Under the pieces are notes generated by a model. It had not been told where the DNA came from. It saw only the letters and a list, made by a program, of their open reading frames with translations, and searched no databases. From NCBI GenBank assembly GCA_021228405.1, contig JAJQRF010000001.1, positions 942,515-1,006,514 of the forward strand: a stretch of DNA of 64,000 nt. Direction: 5' to 3'. Of the stretch, positions 17,735-26,017 are shown piece by piece. A program made the position numbers and the translations under genes. The DNA comes from Pyrinomonadaceae bacterium. Its GTDB lineage: Bacteria > Acidobacteriota > Blastocatellia > Pyrinomonadales > Pyrinomonadaceae. Positions within the stretch are counted from its first letter, which is position 1; every line of letters starts with the position of its first letter.

Positions 17735-17778
17735 AAAGTGCTGTCACACGTTCAGCAAAGTGCTGTCACACGTTCAGC
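17735..17778. repeat. Perfect 22-bp tandem duplication
   Basis: The unit AAAGTGCTGTCACACGTTCA plus GC occurs twice without mismatch, followed by G and a run of eight T. Each unit holds a short GCTG/CAGC stem, so the second copy with the T run may serve as a terminator of the DUF58 gene. Confidence 0.8.
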
Positions 17779-17800
17779 GTTTTTTTTACGGCTCTGCCGT

Positions 17801-17951
17801 CTGATGTGCGGAAAAGCTCTGCTTTTCCGTCAATCGTTACCAAAAGTTTGAGGCTGTGCCTCATCGCGTCGAAATGAGGCACAGCCTCGAAATCAAAACT
17901 AAAAAAATACGGAAAGGCAAAGCCCTTCCGCACATCAGCGGGCAAAGCCCG
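17801..17951. repeat. Cloverleaf-like cluster of palindromes
   Basis: An outer stem CTGATGTGCGG (17801-17811) pairs with CCGCACATCAG (17928-17938). Inside are three hairpins: CGGAAAAGC/GCTTTTCCG with loop TCT (17809-17829), a 15-bp stem GAGGCTGTGCCTCAT with its complement (17850-17888), and CGGAAAGGC/GCCCTTCCG with loop AAA and one mismatch (17910-17930). A fourth, CGGGC AAA GCCCG, follows at 17939-17951. The first and third hairpins share bases with the outer stem, so alternative folds exist. It is REP-like and lies between the DUF58 gene and the next promoter. I found no transposase nearby. Confidence 0.7.
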
Positions 17952-18015
17952 AAAAAAGCATTCGTTAAATTACCGTCCGTTTTTCCTTTTATTTTCTATT
18001 CGTTTCACAATTTCA

Positions 18016-18045
18016 TTGACTTTTGTAAAACATTTGCAGTATAAA
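18016..18045 (+). promoter_or_regulatory. Sigma-70-like promoter
   Basis: TTGACT (18016-18021) and TATAAA (18040-18045) are 18 bases apart, 26 bases before the ATG of the membrane protein gene at 18071. Confidence 0.7.
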
Positions 18046-18070
18046 AATAAAAAAATCAAAGGTTCATTTT

Positions 18071-18511
18071 ATGGAAGCCGTTCAAGCAAAAAAAGACTCA
18101 CGTGAATCCGCTTTTTGGGATGCCGTTATTTTTCCGTTAATTTTTATTATTGCGTTTAAGTTTCTGGAATTGTTTTTCGCCGTTCCGTTCGCGCTTTTTT
18201 TAGCAAGCGGCATCGCGGCATTTTTCGCTTATTTCGACGCGCCGAAGAAAAATATCGGCTTTTTCAAATTTCTTTTTTCGATTCTGTCGGTTTCATTATC
18301 ATTCATCGCCGTTTGGTATTGGCTTGCGCCTTTTCTGGCTGATTTTATCCCGCCGTTTTTAGCATATTTTCTGCCGTTTTCGGTGCTTGCAAATCTGTTA
18401 TACCTGATGCCGCCGCTGAAAGAAAGAAAACCGATCCCGTTTTGGAAATGGACGTTGGGAAGTTTGATCTTTTCCGCGCTTGCCGCTTATTTCATCGGCA
18501 ACGCAAAATAA
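18071..18511 (+). CDS. Small four-helix membrane protein, unknown function
   Basis: After a short polar N-terminus (MEAVQAKKDSRES), the 146-residue protein has four hydrophobic helices at about 18-36, 36-55, 65-90 and 95-115, plus a terminal helix at 125-142. Phenylalanine and proline are frequent. No catalytic or transport motif is visible, and I do not recognise the family. A well-placed promoter lies just upstream, and the palindrome cluster precedes that. It is alone in its transcription unit. Confidence 0.7.
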   Translation: MEAVQAKKDSRESAFWDAVIFPLIFIIAFKFLELFFAVPFALFLASGIAAFFAYFDAPKKNIGFFKFLFSILSVSLSFIAVWYWLAPFLADFIPPFLAYFLPFSVLANLLYLMPPLKERKPIPFWKWTLGSLIFSALAAYFIGNAK

Positions 18512-18582
18512 TTAAGTTCTTTTACATTTCACGCGCCGAAAAATGTCTGAAAATAATCCGTCCGCGCCAGCATCGGGCGACT

Positions 18583-18822
18583 GTGGCGGGTAAAAGCTAT
18601 GTCCCGCGGACAAAGCCATAAACGGCGTGAAAAATTCATATTCGGCGTGAAAAAGCCATAAACGGCGTGAAAAGTTCATATTCCGTGTGAAAAACCCATA
18701 TTCAGCCGGAAAAGTTCATTTACAGCCGGAAAAATCCATATTCGGCGCGAAAAGTTCATTTACAAATTGAAAAGCTTATTCAAATCCGAAAACTTTAATT
18801 TATAACTTAAAATTCGTCTTTT
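18583..18822. repeat. Intergenic array 3, exact 20-bp period
   Basis: Twelve units of exactly 20 bases run from 18583 to 18822; the best is CGGCGTGAAAAATTCATATT (18623-18642). The centre GTGAAAA is most conserved. The second half varies between TTCATATT, GCCATAAA, CCCATATT and TTCATTTA, and the outer units decay gradually. No spacers and no open frame exist. Each unit puts an A-tract at the same helical position, so curvature is possible. The array ends 32 bases before ATG 18855 and lies in the promoter region of that gene. Confidence 0.9.
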
Positions 18823-18854
18823 TACCCAATAAAACACGAGGAGAAAATTAATTT

Positions 18855-19487
18855 ATGAATGACAGAGAAAGAAGATTATACGAAATGTTCTTGAGGGTTT
18901 TGGCGTTTTTACAAGCTAATGCGCCGGATTTTGCGAACATTCCCGCAGTGGCGGCAGTGGTTGCTGTTTTGCTGGCTGAAACTCCCGTTCTCGGTAATCT
19001 CGGCGAAGCAAAAGTTACGGATACGACCACTGCAAAAGATAAGACCATCTTTCGCGGCGATAATCGCGACGCAGTTCGTGATGCGATGGAAGATATTTCG
19101 GATATGTGGAAACCGATGGCGAAAAACTATGAAAATGCGTCGAACAAATTCCGAATGCCTCGCGGAGTAAGCGATCAAGTATTGATCGATACGGCGCGGA
19201 GTTTTGCGGCGGAAGCGACACCGCTCAAGGCGGATTTTGTCGGACGCGGAATGCCCGATACTTTTATTGAAGATTTGGAAACGAAGATCGACGCGTTCGA
19301 GGCTTCGATCCGGGAATCTTCGACCGCCAGGATCGAACGCGTCGGGACGAACGCTTCGTTCAAACCGTCGCTCGATGCTTGCCGCGAAGCCGTCGCGGAC
19401 GTTGATCCGATCGTCAAAATGGTTTACCGCACGAACGCCCAGAAACGCGCCGAATGGCTCGTCGTCAGCCACGTCGAACGGCGTTAG
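18855..19487 (+). CDS. Conserved helical protein of unknown function next to array 3
   Basis: The 210-residue product starts MNDRERRLYEMFLRVLAFLQANAPDF (first 20 residues are most typical) and ends with VYRTNAQKRAEWLVVSHVERR. The middle has KFRMPRGVSDQVLIDTARSF and KADFVGRGMPDTFIEDLET. I recognise these as hallmarks of a recurrent hypothetical family, common in my recollection in Acidobacteria, without a known role. There is no signal peptide; the weakly hydrophobic stretch near 28-45 is too short for a membrane anchor. GAGGAG at 18838-18843 supports the ATG. Like the gene at 3150, it abuts a 20-21-bp periodic array. Confidence 0.8.
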   Translation: MNDRERRLYEMFLRVLAFLQANAPDFANIPAVAAVVAVLLAETPVLGNLGEAKVTDTTTAKDKTIFRGDNRDAVRDAMEDISDMWKPMAKNYENASNKFRMPRGVSDQVLIDTARSFAAEATPLKADFVGRGMPDTFIEDLETKIDAFEASIRESSTARIERVGTNASFKPSLDACREAVADVDPIVKMVYRTNAQKRAEWLVVSHVERR

Positions 19488-19673
19488 GAAATTTTAGAAA
19501 GCTTTCAGAGCCGCGCCGTCAAGCGGTTTTGTTTTTTTCTTTTCCAGGCTGGGTGCAGTATTATCTTTCAGATCGAAGCTAAGATAAATTAATTTATCAG
19601 CGCGGAAAATTCGGCTTTTTGCTGAATAATAGAGTTGTGCAAACACGCTGATCGATTTTTTTCAATAAATACT

Positions 19674-20108
19674 ATGGAGAGTTTGAAAATACCTGAGCAA
19701 ACAGATGCCGCCGCCGAAAATATTAAATATGCGAAAGCGTTCGTCGAATTTCAGTATGCCGAAATCAAGGATTTTTCAAAGCAGTTTCTGACGGTCGTTG
19801 CCGGAGTTTTGGCGGTGACGGTAACTTTTTCCGAGAAAATCGTCAATTTTGCGACCGCTTCTTCCGTGCAAAGATTTTTGCTGATGGCAGTTTGGTGCGG
19901 ATGTATTATCGCTTTTACACTCGGCGGCTTGGCAATCGTGACTATTTACGATGCAGGCGTGGTCGCGAAAGAAACCGAACTCGACGGGAAAATGCGGACG
20001 TATCCCGAACTCCGGCTTCGTTCGCACAGGCTCTTGATCGCGGGCGGTATTACCTTTGTGCTTTCTTTAGCTCTCTTAGTTGTGACGGGTTTGATAAAGG
20101 CTTTTTGA
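19674..20108 (+). CDS. Small three-helix membrane protein
   Basis: The frame opens at 19635, but ATG 19674 gives the more likely N-terminus MESLKIPEQTDAAAENIKYA; neither start has a strong ribosome site. The 144-residue product has a helical cytoplasmic N-terminus and three membrane helices at about 40-58, 73-98 and 123-142. A conserved-looking loop is KETELDGKMRTYPELRLRSH. I do not recognise the family. The gene is followed by a hairpin terminator that also serves the convergent RRM gene. Confidence 0.6.
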   Translation: MESLKIPEQTDAAAENIKYAKAFVEFQYAEIKDFSKQFLTVVAGVLAVTVTFSEKIVNFATASSVQRFLLMAVWCGCIIAFTLGGLAIVTIYDAGVVAKETELDGKMRTYPELRLRSHRLLIAGGITFVLSLALLVVTGLIKAF

Positions 20109-20244
20109 CCGATATGAAAAAATCGAGCGAATCGTGAACTCTGCCCGACCGAATCTGCAAATATTCGTGCGTTCGCGTCTTGGAGCGCGGAGTAATAAAA
20201 ATTACAAAGCGAACTAACCGAATACCCCGAATTGAAAAATAACT

Positions 20245-20265
20245 GATAAATGTTAAATGTTAAAT
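20245..20265. repeat. Heptamer repeat GATAAAT-GTTAAAT-GTTAAAT
   Basis: Three 7-mers lie just before the terminator of RRM gene 2. Their reverse complement, ATTTAAC/ATTTATC, resembles the ATTTACC heptamers at 20943-20970 on the other side of that gene. Confidence 0.65.
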
Positions 20266-20266
20266 G

Positions 20267-20312
20267 AAAAACGGATAGTGAAAAACTATTAAAGTTATCC
20301 ACTATCCGTTTT
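20267..20312 (-). terminator. Terminator of RRM gene 2
   Basis: AAAACGGATAGTG and CACTATCCGTTTT form a perfect 13-bp stem with a 19-base loop, beginning 18 bases behind the minus-strand stop. The arms end in A and T runs. Confidence 0.75.
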
Positions 20313-20329
20313 CCGTTATCACTTAAGAT

Positions 20330-20668
20330 TTACCAGCGCGAACCGCCGCCGTAGCTGTTGCGTCCGCCGCCGTTATAACCGCCGCGCGAATTTCCGCCGC
20401 GTCCGCCGCCGCCGTTGTTTTCACGGGGTTTGGCTTCGTTGACTTTTAATGAGCGACCGTCGATCTCTTTGCCGTCAAGCTGTGCGATCGCGTTTCGTCC
20501 GTCTTCGTTGCTCGACATTTCGACGAATGCAAATCCGCGTGAACGTCCCGTTTCGCGGTCTTCGATGATGTTGGTCGAATCGACCGTACCGATCGCGGCA
20601 AAAATGTTTTCCAAGTCCTGGGTTGATGTGTTGAAGGAAAGATTTCCGACATAAAGTTTCATTGACAT
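20330..20668 (-). CDS. Glycine-rich RRM RNA-binding protein 2
   Basis: The 112-residue protein is a close paralogue of the RRM protein at 14781. It has RNP2 KLYVGNLSF, RNP1 RGFAFVEM, and a shorter Gly/Asn/Arg tail (GGRGGNSRGGYNGGG) ending in the same GSRW. The start ATG 20668 has AAGGAAAC upstream and an identical MSMKLYVGNLSFNT N-terminus. It should bind single-stranded RNA through the RRM and associate through its tail. The leader of about 220 nt shares ordered sequence blocks and hairpins with that of the first gene, which suggests the pair is controlled post-transcriptionally in the same way. Confidence 0.95.
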   Translation of the reverse strand: MSMKLYVGNLSFNTSTQDLENIFAAIGTVDSTNIIEDRETGRSRGFAFVEMSSNEDGRNAIAQLDGKEIDGRSLKVNEAKPRENNGGGGRGGNSRGGYNGGGRNSYGGGSRW

Positions 20669-20888
20669 AATAATAGTTTCCTTTTTCCCCTGCTGAGGGA
20701 ACAGTAAAAGAAGCGTCGAATCGAATTTGGACTTCGGAGATAAACGGTCGGTCTGACGAAGAGTCTGATTTCGGATGCTCGAAAAATTTTAAGAGCGACT
20801 TCTGTAGCTATAAACGAACCTGCTCTCGAACTTATCCGTAAAAACCGTCTTTAGACGAGCGCGTTAAAAAAATAACGCAAGAGAAGGA
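20669..20888 (-). promoter_or_regulatory. Structured 5' leader of RRM gene 2
   Basis: Read on the minus strand it has the same block order as 14561-14780. CCTTCTCTTGCG is followed by a hairpin GCGTTA/TAACGC (20861-20878). Then come AGTTCGAGAGC (20832-20822), TACAGAAGT (20806-20798), CTTCGTCAGA (20761-20752) and CCGAAG to CTTCTTTTA (20737-20705). A hairpin TTCCC/GGGAA (20701-20685) lies before the ribosome site. AGAGC also pairs with GCTCT further down; the other leader has GCTTT there, a wobble change that keeps pairing. Confidence 0.75.
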
Positions 20889-20942
20889 ATGACATCTCTA
20901 ACAGTGCGCTCTTTCTGCGGAAATAGCAAATCGGGTTTTATC

Positions 20943-20970
20943 ATTTATCATTTACCATTTACCATTTATC
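20943..20970. repeat. Heptamer repeat ATTTAYC x4
   Basis: ATTTATC, ATTTACC, ATTTACC and ATTTATC run in perfect 7-base register next to the terminator at 20971. It is STRR-like. Confidence 0.75.
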
Positions 20971-21012
20971 AAAAAAAGACGATTTCCATTTTTCAGGAAA
21001 TCGTCTTTTTTT
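20971..21012 (-). terminator. Bidirectional terminator after the CSLREA gene
   Basis: AAAAAAAGACGATTTCC pairs with GGAAATCGTCTTTTTTT over 17 bp with an eight-base loop. It lies 16 bases behind the minus-strand stop at 21028. Confidence 0.9.
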
Positions 21013-21027
21013 ATGGTTTGAGATAGT

Positions 21028-22497
21028 TTAGCGTTTAAGATTTGCGCCCTGCGGGGTGAAATTCAGGTCGCTCACGTTTTCGCTGACCGTGACGACCTGC
21101 GGATCGAATTGGTATTGTTTTGCAAAGACCGTGAAAATATACGTCTGTCCGGCTTGCAGATCGGTGAAAATGAAATTGCCGAACGAATTCGTTTTGACGG
21201 TGCGCGTCACGCCGTTCTGGTCGGTTACGTAAACGACCGCCCGACCGACTCCGCCGCCCGCTTCATCCGAAACTCTGCCGCTCACGAAAACGCCTGCCGC
21301 GACCGCTCGCGGTATTTCCACCGCGCCGATGTCCGTGCCGTTTCCGCCCGACGCGTTGGGAACGGTCGGACTGTCGAACGGGCGCGTTGTGGCGCGCTGA
21401 TCGGTTAGAATGCCGAAATTGTTGCCTTTATCGACCGCAAAACTGTTGAAAACGGGAACGTGCGTCGGAGTTTGTCCGCCGTTAAAGCCAAGTGAACTGA
21501 GATTGACGTTGGCGTTGCTGACGTTCGTTTGATCGGCGGTTCCGGTAAAACCCGTCGCCGTGCCGAGGTTTCCGATCAGATTGTAGCCGCTCGAAGTATA
21601 AGCCCCGATAACATCGGGCGTAGTCGCGTTGTTGCGGTTAGCGGCAATGATCGTATTTCTGACCGAAACCGTTCCGCCGAAACGAAAGACACCGCCGCCG
21701 CTTCCCGCTCCGGCGGCACTATTATCGGTAATGGTCGTGCTGGTCAGTGCCAGATTGCCGCTGAAATTAAAAATGCCGCCGCCGTTTCCGCTCGCACCCG
21801 TTTTGGTATTTCCCGAAATGGTCGAACTGGTGATCGTCAGATTCGCGCTGTTGTCGATGCCCGAACCGCCGCCGCCCGCCGCGCTTCCGTTTGAACTGTT
21901 GTTTGAGATGGTGGTGTTCGTGATGGTGCTGGTCGTTCCCGCCGTTTCATAAATAAGTCCGCCGCCGTAGCCGTCCGCCGTATTTCCGTTGACGTAAACG
22001 TTCGTCAGATTGGCAACGCCCGAAACGAGCAGCCCCGCGCCGCCGTTTCCGGCGGTCGTATTTCCGCCCGTCACGGCAACGCCGTTCAGATTCAAAACTC
22101 CCGCCGTCCCGACGCGGAAAACGCGGCTGTTCGGTCCCGCCGGAATCACGTTTTGAAGCGTCAAAATATTTGCGCCCGGTCCGTTAATGGTGATCGCCGT
22201 GTTGATGGTAAATTCGGCAACCGATGATTGAATCGTTTGCGCCGTGCTGAAAAGCGCGGAAAACCCGATCAAATCCGCCCCCGCACCGGCGGTACAGCCG
22301 CCGAAAGCCGCGTCGGTATTGGCGGCGTTAATGGCTTCGCGCAGAGAGCAGTTTGTCCCCGTGCCGTTTTCGTCAACCGTCGTGTTGACGATAATTGTCG
22401 CGGCATAAACCGACTGACCGCTGTGGATGAAAAAGATGGTTAAGACCATCAGAAAAATAATATTCAGATATACTCGCGAAAGATGTTTGATATTCAT
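21028..22497 (-). CDS. Secreted CSLREA beta-helix protein with regulatory-like C-domain
   Basis: ATG 22497 follows GGAGGAGA; an in-frame TTG upstream contains that site and is excluded. The 489-residue protein has a signal peptide ending SVYAAT. The CSLREA motif follows (NCSLREAINAANTDAAFGGC), then a right-handed beta-helix with Asn/Gly/Thr-rich rungs (ITNTTISNNSS, TITSSTISGNT) and a choice-of-anchor-Q-like end (GTDIGAVE). The last 85 residues are a carboxypeptidase-regulatory-like Ig fold (VSGRVSDEAGGGVGRAVVYV). Such proteins are cell-surface or secreted, with adhesive or polysaccharide-related roles proposed. Codon and base use look native. Confidence 0.88.
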   Translation of the reverse strand: MNIKHLSRVYLNIIFLMVLTIFFIHSGQSVYAATIIVNTTVDENGTGTNCSLREAINAANTDAAFGGCTAGAGADLIGFSALFSTAQTIQSSVAEFTINTAITINGPGANILTLQNVIPAGPNSRVFRVGTAGVLNLNGVAVTGGNTTAGNGGAGLLVSGVANLTNVYVNGNTADGYGGGLIYETAGTTSTITNTTISNNSSNGSAAGGGGSGIDNSANLTITSSTISGNTKTGASGNGGGIFNFSGNLALTSTTITDNSAAGAGSGGGVFRFGGTVSVRNTIIAANRNNATTPDVIGAYTSSGYNLIGNLGTATGFTGTADQTNVSNANVNLSSLGFNGGQTPTHVPVFNSFAVDKGNNFGILTDQRATTRPFDSPTVPNASGGNGTDIGAVEIPRAVAAGVFVSGRVSDEAGGGVGRAVVYVTDQNGVTRTVKTNSFGNFIFTDLQAGQTYIFTVFAKQYQFDPQVVTVSENVSDLNFTPQGANLKR

Positions 22498-22914
22498 AAA
22501 AGTTTCTCCTCCAATCAAGGTAAGGGATCAAAAAAATTAATTTTAGACATTCAAAATACATTGGGCAACGCCCCAAAATCTTTAAATAAAGAAAAATTCC
22601 TGCCGCTTTTGATTTCAGCTTCGATAAATTCAATGTTTAAAGACTATTTCAATATATTTTATAGACTCGAAAAACACAATACTTTTTTCTTCAGTTTTCG
22701 CTCATTTACTTGCCTGATTTAAAAATTGTTGTGCGAAATTCGAGTTTTTTTCATATTTTGTAATCACGTGCTCGATTTGCAAAGGGTAATTAGATTTACG
22801 GAAAATTTAACGCCGATTTGAAATTTACTTCACACACTTTTATAAGTTTTCCACTGGAGAAATGAAAATTATAAAAACAATATTTTTTTGCCATTCAAAA
22901 ATACGTCTTAAGGG
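22498..22914. other. Divergent intergenic region, no gene seen
   Basis: This AT-rich stretch separates the minus-strand CSLREA gene from the promoter at 22915. Short open frames exist on both strands but lack ribosome sites and composition typical of genes. A small hairpin GGGGCGTTGCCC lies near 22563-22574. I see nothing else. Confidence 0.5.
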
Positions 22915-22943
22915 TTGAAATTTTGTTACAACAGGAGTATAAA
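22915..22943 (+). promoter_or_regulatory. Sigma-70-like promoter of the CxxC protein gene
   Basis: TTGAAA and TATAAA are spaced by 17 bases. The transcript would carry a leader of about 150 bases before ATG 23102. Confidence 0.55.
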
Positions 22944-23101
22944 TTCAGACACACGAAAATAAAACGTCCGAATTTGTGCGGTAATCTGCGATTTACCTCA
23001 GGCAATATTCACTTCCTGTTTGGCGGATTTCCTTTTTCTCGAATCCAGACTGAAATCATTTTTCCCAAAACGGGAATAAAATCAAATTAACGGAGTCGTC
23101 T

Positions 23102-24646
23102 ATGAGTAAAGAAATCGAATTAGCTTTTGATCAGATCATCAAAAAAATAGAACCTTTGACGCGTTTTGACAAGACTTCTCTGAAAAGAGAAAGTGACAAT
23201 CGCCGAATCACCACCGGCAAAGCATTCCGGCAATTTACCTCGTGGGTGTATAACGACAGAAAAGCATCCGAGGGGCGAATGCCATACGGGACGAAAGCTT
23301 ACGAAAGTGAAACCAAACTCAACGAGGTCGCTGAGGAAACCCTGAAAAAAGCACAGGAAGAACTGCCCGGGCGAATTCAGACGTGGCTCAACAGAAATGA
23401 AAGAAACGATCGGGAACTTTCGCCCTCAGACTGTTTCGACGGTCCGCAAACCTTCGGTTATGAATACAGATGTTCCAATTGTCTCGGCGAAGGTTGGATA
23501 AAATGTCCCGCCTGTGTTAACGGCTATAACGACTGTTCGGCTTGTAATAAAAAAGGACGTTTTGATTGTAGAAATTGCGAGAGTTTCTGGGGCAATGCCA
23601 AAGGTAAAGTAAAATGTCCGAGTTGCGGCGGAAACGGTAAAAACAACGATCAGCGGTGTGGACAGTGTGGCGGTTCGGGGAAAATAGACTGTCCTAAATG
23701 CCATGGGAGTAAATTTATCGAATGTAAAACCTGCAATGGCAGAACCGTGATTCCCTGTAAAACATGCGGAACGACTGACCGGATCACTTGCGATCCGTGC
23801 AAAGGGAAGGGCTATTTTTATATTCTCCGCAAAATCGAATGCTCGGTTAATTCCGAATGGAGTGTCAGCCTGAAAGATACCAAGCAAGAAGTCACACAAC
23901 AATTGATCAAACGCGATCTGGTAAGTCTGCGTGAACTGGCAACCGTAACGCAATTGCCGCCGACCATAAAAAATACGGTCGTAAAAAGAGAATATGGTAT
24001 TGAATGTATCATCACGGAAATAGTGCTCGAAATCGCTGGAGAAAAGATCGAAATAATCGGTTTTGGACCAAAGGCGAAAATTTTCGACTTTCAAGGGGTT
24101 GTTCCCATTCTCCTTAGAGAAGATTTACACACACTCCGAAAAGCCGTCGCCGACACGCCGATCTCGCTTTGGAAAAAACCGATAAAGCTCGTGACCGCAA
24201 CGAAACAATTTCTCGAATCGGAAGTTAATATAAATATCGATAACAACACGTATCTAACGCAAAAGATCATCGATAGTCAATATTTGAATCAGGTCAAGAG
24301 TCTTCTGCCCGAAGCTTTGAAAAAAATATTTGCCGGAAATGCCGGGGTCGCACTTACCGTTACGGCTTTACTGCCTGCATTAATATTTCTCGCAGGAAAG
24401 TTCACGGGACTGATGTCGATGATCGGGTATTGGCTTCTTATTCCCGCGATAATTGCCGGAATTACGTCGGCGATTTTGTTTGAAAATAAAATTCGCAAAG
24501 ACATAACGGAGGTGTTCAACGATCACCGTTATCAAAAAGTAAATCGCTTGTTGGAAAAATATCACATTCTCTGGCAAGCCCGGGGCGTGACGGCAGTAGC
24601 GGCAATTATTCTTCTGCTGATCGCGATAAATCTGCCCTTACCGTAA
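23102..24646 (+). CDS. DnaJ-type multi-CxxC zinc protein with C-terminal membrane anchor
   Basis: Residues 120-240 contain a long run of CxxC and CxxCxGxG motifs (CSNCLGEGWIKCPAC, CPSCGGNGK, CGQCGGSGKIDCPKCHGSK, CNGRTVIPCKTCG), far more than the four of DnaJ. This should bind several zinc ions. An N-terminal helical region precedes it and a mixed alpha/beta region follows. Three membrane helices lie at about 415-435, 437-460 and 495-513. There is no J domain, so it is not DnaJ; cysteine-rich domains of this kind bind unfolded proteins or nucleic acid. The function is unknown. The nearest plus-strand gene follows 226 bases later. Confidence 0.75.
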   Translation: MSKEIELAFDQIIKKIEPLTRFDKTSLKRESDNRRITTGKAFRQFTSWVYNDRKASEGRMPYGTKAYESETKLNEVAEETLKKAQEELPGRIQTWLNRNERNDRELSPSDCFDGPQTFGYEYRCSNCLGEGWIKCPACVNGYNDCSACNKKGRFDCRNCESFWGNAKGKVKCPSCGGNGKNNDQRCGQCGGSGKIDCPKCHGSKFIECKTCNGRTVIPCKTCGTTDRITCDPCKGKGYFYILRKIECSVNSEWSVSLKDTKQEVTQQLIKRDLVSLRELATVTQLPPTIKNTVVKREYGIECIITEIVLEIAGEKIEIIGFGPKAKIFDFQGVVPILLREDLHTLRKAVADTPISLWKKPIKLVTATKQFLESEVNINIDNNTYLTQKIIDSQYLNQVKSLLPEALKKIFAGNAGVALTVTALLPALIFLAGKFTGLMSMIGYWLLIPAIIAGITSAILFENKIRKDITEVFNDHRYQKVNRLLEKYHILWQARGVTAVAAIILLLIAINLPLP

Positions 24647-24872
24647 TTTTATAATCTTTAAATACTTTCAAAAAAGCGTTTTGCGCATCAGCCCGGAATA
24701 CTGATCGACGCGTAAATTTTGGTATGTGGAAAATGGAACAAATGCCAAACGGCAAATAAATGTAAATGTTGTTCGTAAATGCCGCGCATTGTCGAAAAAT
24801 TTGTCGAATTTCGGAATTGTCGTGCAAGATGCCGCCGTTTTTTTCGTGTTTTGTTGTAAGATTTGAAGTTGG

Positions 24873-25589
24873 ATGTTCGAGATTCTGAAAGGTTTGTTCT
24901 ATGTTGCTTTAATTTACGGCGGCGTAATTATTCTGATCCGTTACGGGATTAAACTGAGGGAAGAACGGCGCGAAAAACGTGTTGAAGAAACGCGAAGTTT
25001 TAGTTTTAAAGAAAAAGAGATTCTCAAGGTGTTGCTCGAACTCGATGCAGTGCCGCTCGCGGAACTTTTGAATTTGTATAAAAAACAATTCGGCACGGGC
25101 GCGGCGCGTTACGCGCGGAAAACTTATCTGAAATGGCAGACGGGAAAGGTCAGTCCGAACCGCCAAACCTTCGAGCGTTTTTTAATTCATCTGCCGCAGG
25201 TGATGAACTTCGATCTGAAATGCTCGGTCGTGCGTCATCTAATGGAAAATTATGCCGCCAAAGACCGCCACGAACTGAACGTTTACACCGACGAATGGGA
25301 AGAAAAGCTCGCGCCTTTGGTGCAACAATTGATCGATAAGGCATACACCGCAACCTTGCCGCGCGAGGTCGAAAAAAAACTGCGCTGGTTGTCCGAGGGA
25401 GAAACGCAAGCCGCGCAGGAAATTTTGAAAAGATCGCAGATCGAGGAAGGAAAGATAATCGTTTCGATGCTCGGCGAAGAATTTCAAAACATCGAAAAAA
25501 TACTCGCCGAAAAAAGACTCAAGCCGAAAGTCACGCACGAATTGAAATTTCCCTACGGAACAATTACCTTAAATATCAAAAAGCGTTAG
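24873..25589 (+). CDS. Membrane-anchored helical protein of unknown function
   Basis: A single N-terminal membrane helix (FEILKGLFYVALIYGGVIIL) is followed by a charged linker (KLREERREKRVEETR) and about 195 mostly helical cytoplasmic residues. One segment, SFKEKEILKVLLELDAVPLA (about residues 43-62), could be a winged-helix-like fold. The C-terminus ends KFPYGTITLNIKKR. The start codon is ATG 24873, with no strong ribosome site. A second small anchored protein follows 32 bases downstream, probably as an operon. I do not recognise the family. Confidence 0.6.
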   Translation: MFEILKGLFYVALIYGGVIILIRYGIKLREERREKRVEETRSFSFKEKEILKVLLELDAVPLAELLNLYKKQFGTGAARYARKTYLKWQTGKVSPNRQTFERFLIHLPQVMNFDLKCSVVRHLMENYAAKDRHELNVYTDEWEEKLAPLVQQLIDKAYTATLPREVEKKLRWLSEGETQAAQEILKRSQIEEGKIIVSMLGEEFQNIEKILAEKRLKPKVTHELKFPYGTITLNIKKR

Positions 25590-25621
25590 AAATCCTTTGA
25601 GCCGCGCCGGAAAAGTTAATT

Positions 25622-26017
25622 ATGAATGACGAAAAACAGGAGATCGTGCCGAAAAAGCAATCGCTCTTTCCGCTTTCGGCGGAAGATATAGTTGATAATG
25701 CACTGCAAAATCTGGATGAAACTCAGGCGCGCCGCGTGACCGAAAAAGCCGCCGATGAAATCGTCCGCCTGGCGGTCGAAAAACGCAAAGCCGAATATCG
25801 CAACAGTGCCGCGCAGGAAGAAATGCAAAACCTTATCAAAAACGCCGATCTGCTGGACAAAAGCGTTGCCGATTACAAAATAAACAGCACTTTTGAAACG
25901 GCTTCGGGCACGACCAATGTCGAAATCCGCAAATCAGGTCTAACAAGCACAAATATTATTCTGCTCGGCATAATCGTAATCCTGTCAATCGCCGCACTTA
26001 TTTATTTTTTAAAGTAA
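25622..26017 (+). CDS. Tail-anchored small protein of unknown function
   Basis: The 131-residue product is helical and charged over residues 1-95, including LDETQARRVTEKAADEIVRL and a possible coiled coil. It ends in one hydrophobic helix (NIILLGIIVILSIAALIYFL), so it is tail-anchored with its bulk in the cytoplasm. It lies 32 bases after the preceding anchored protein, and the two may act together. No family recognised. Confidence 0.6.
   Translation: MNDEKQEIVPKKQSLFPLSAEDIVDNALQNLDETQARRVTEKAADEIVRLAVEKRKAEYRNSAAQEEMQNLIKNADLLDKSVADYKINSTFETASGTTNVEIRKSGLTSTNIILLGIIVILSIAALIYFLK

Noticed and set aside
18583..18822. CRISPR array
   Set aside because: Units are contiguous 20-mers without spacers, degenerate, and no cas gene is in the window. 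The same holds for arrays 1 and 2.
22483..22722. 79-codon plus-strand frame upstream of the CSLREA gene
   Set aside because: No ribosome site, overlaps the start of the divergent gene, no family resemblance.
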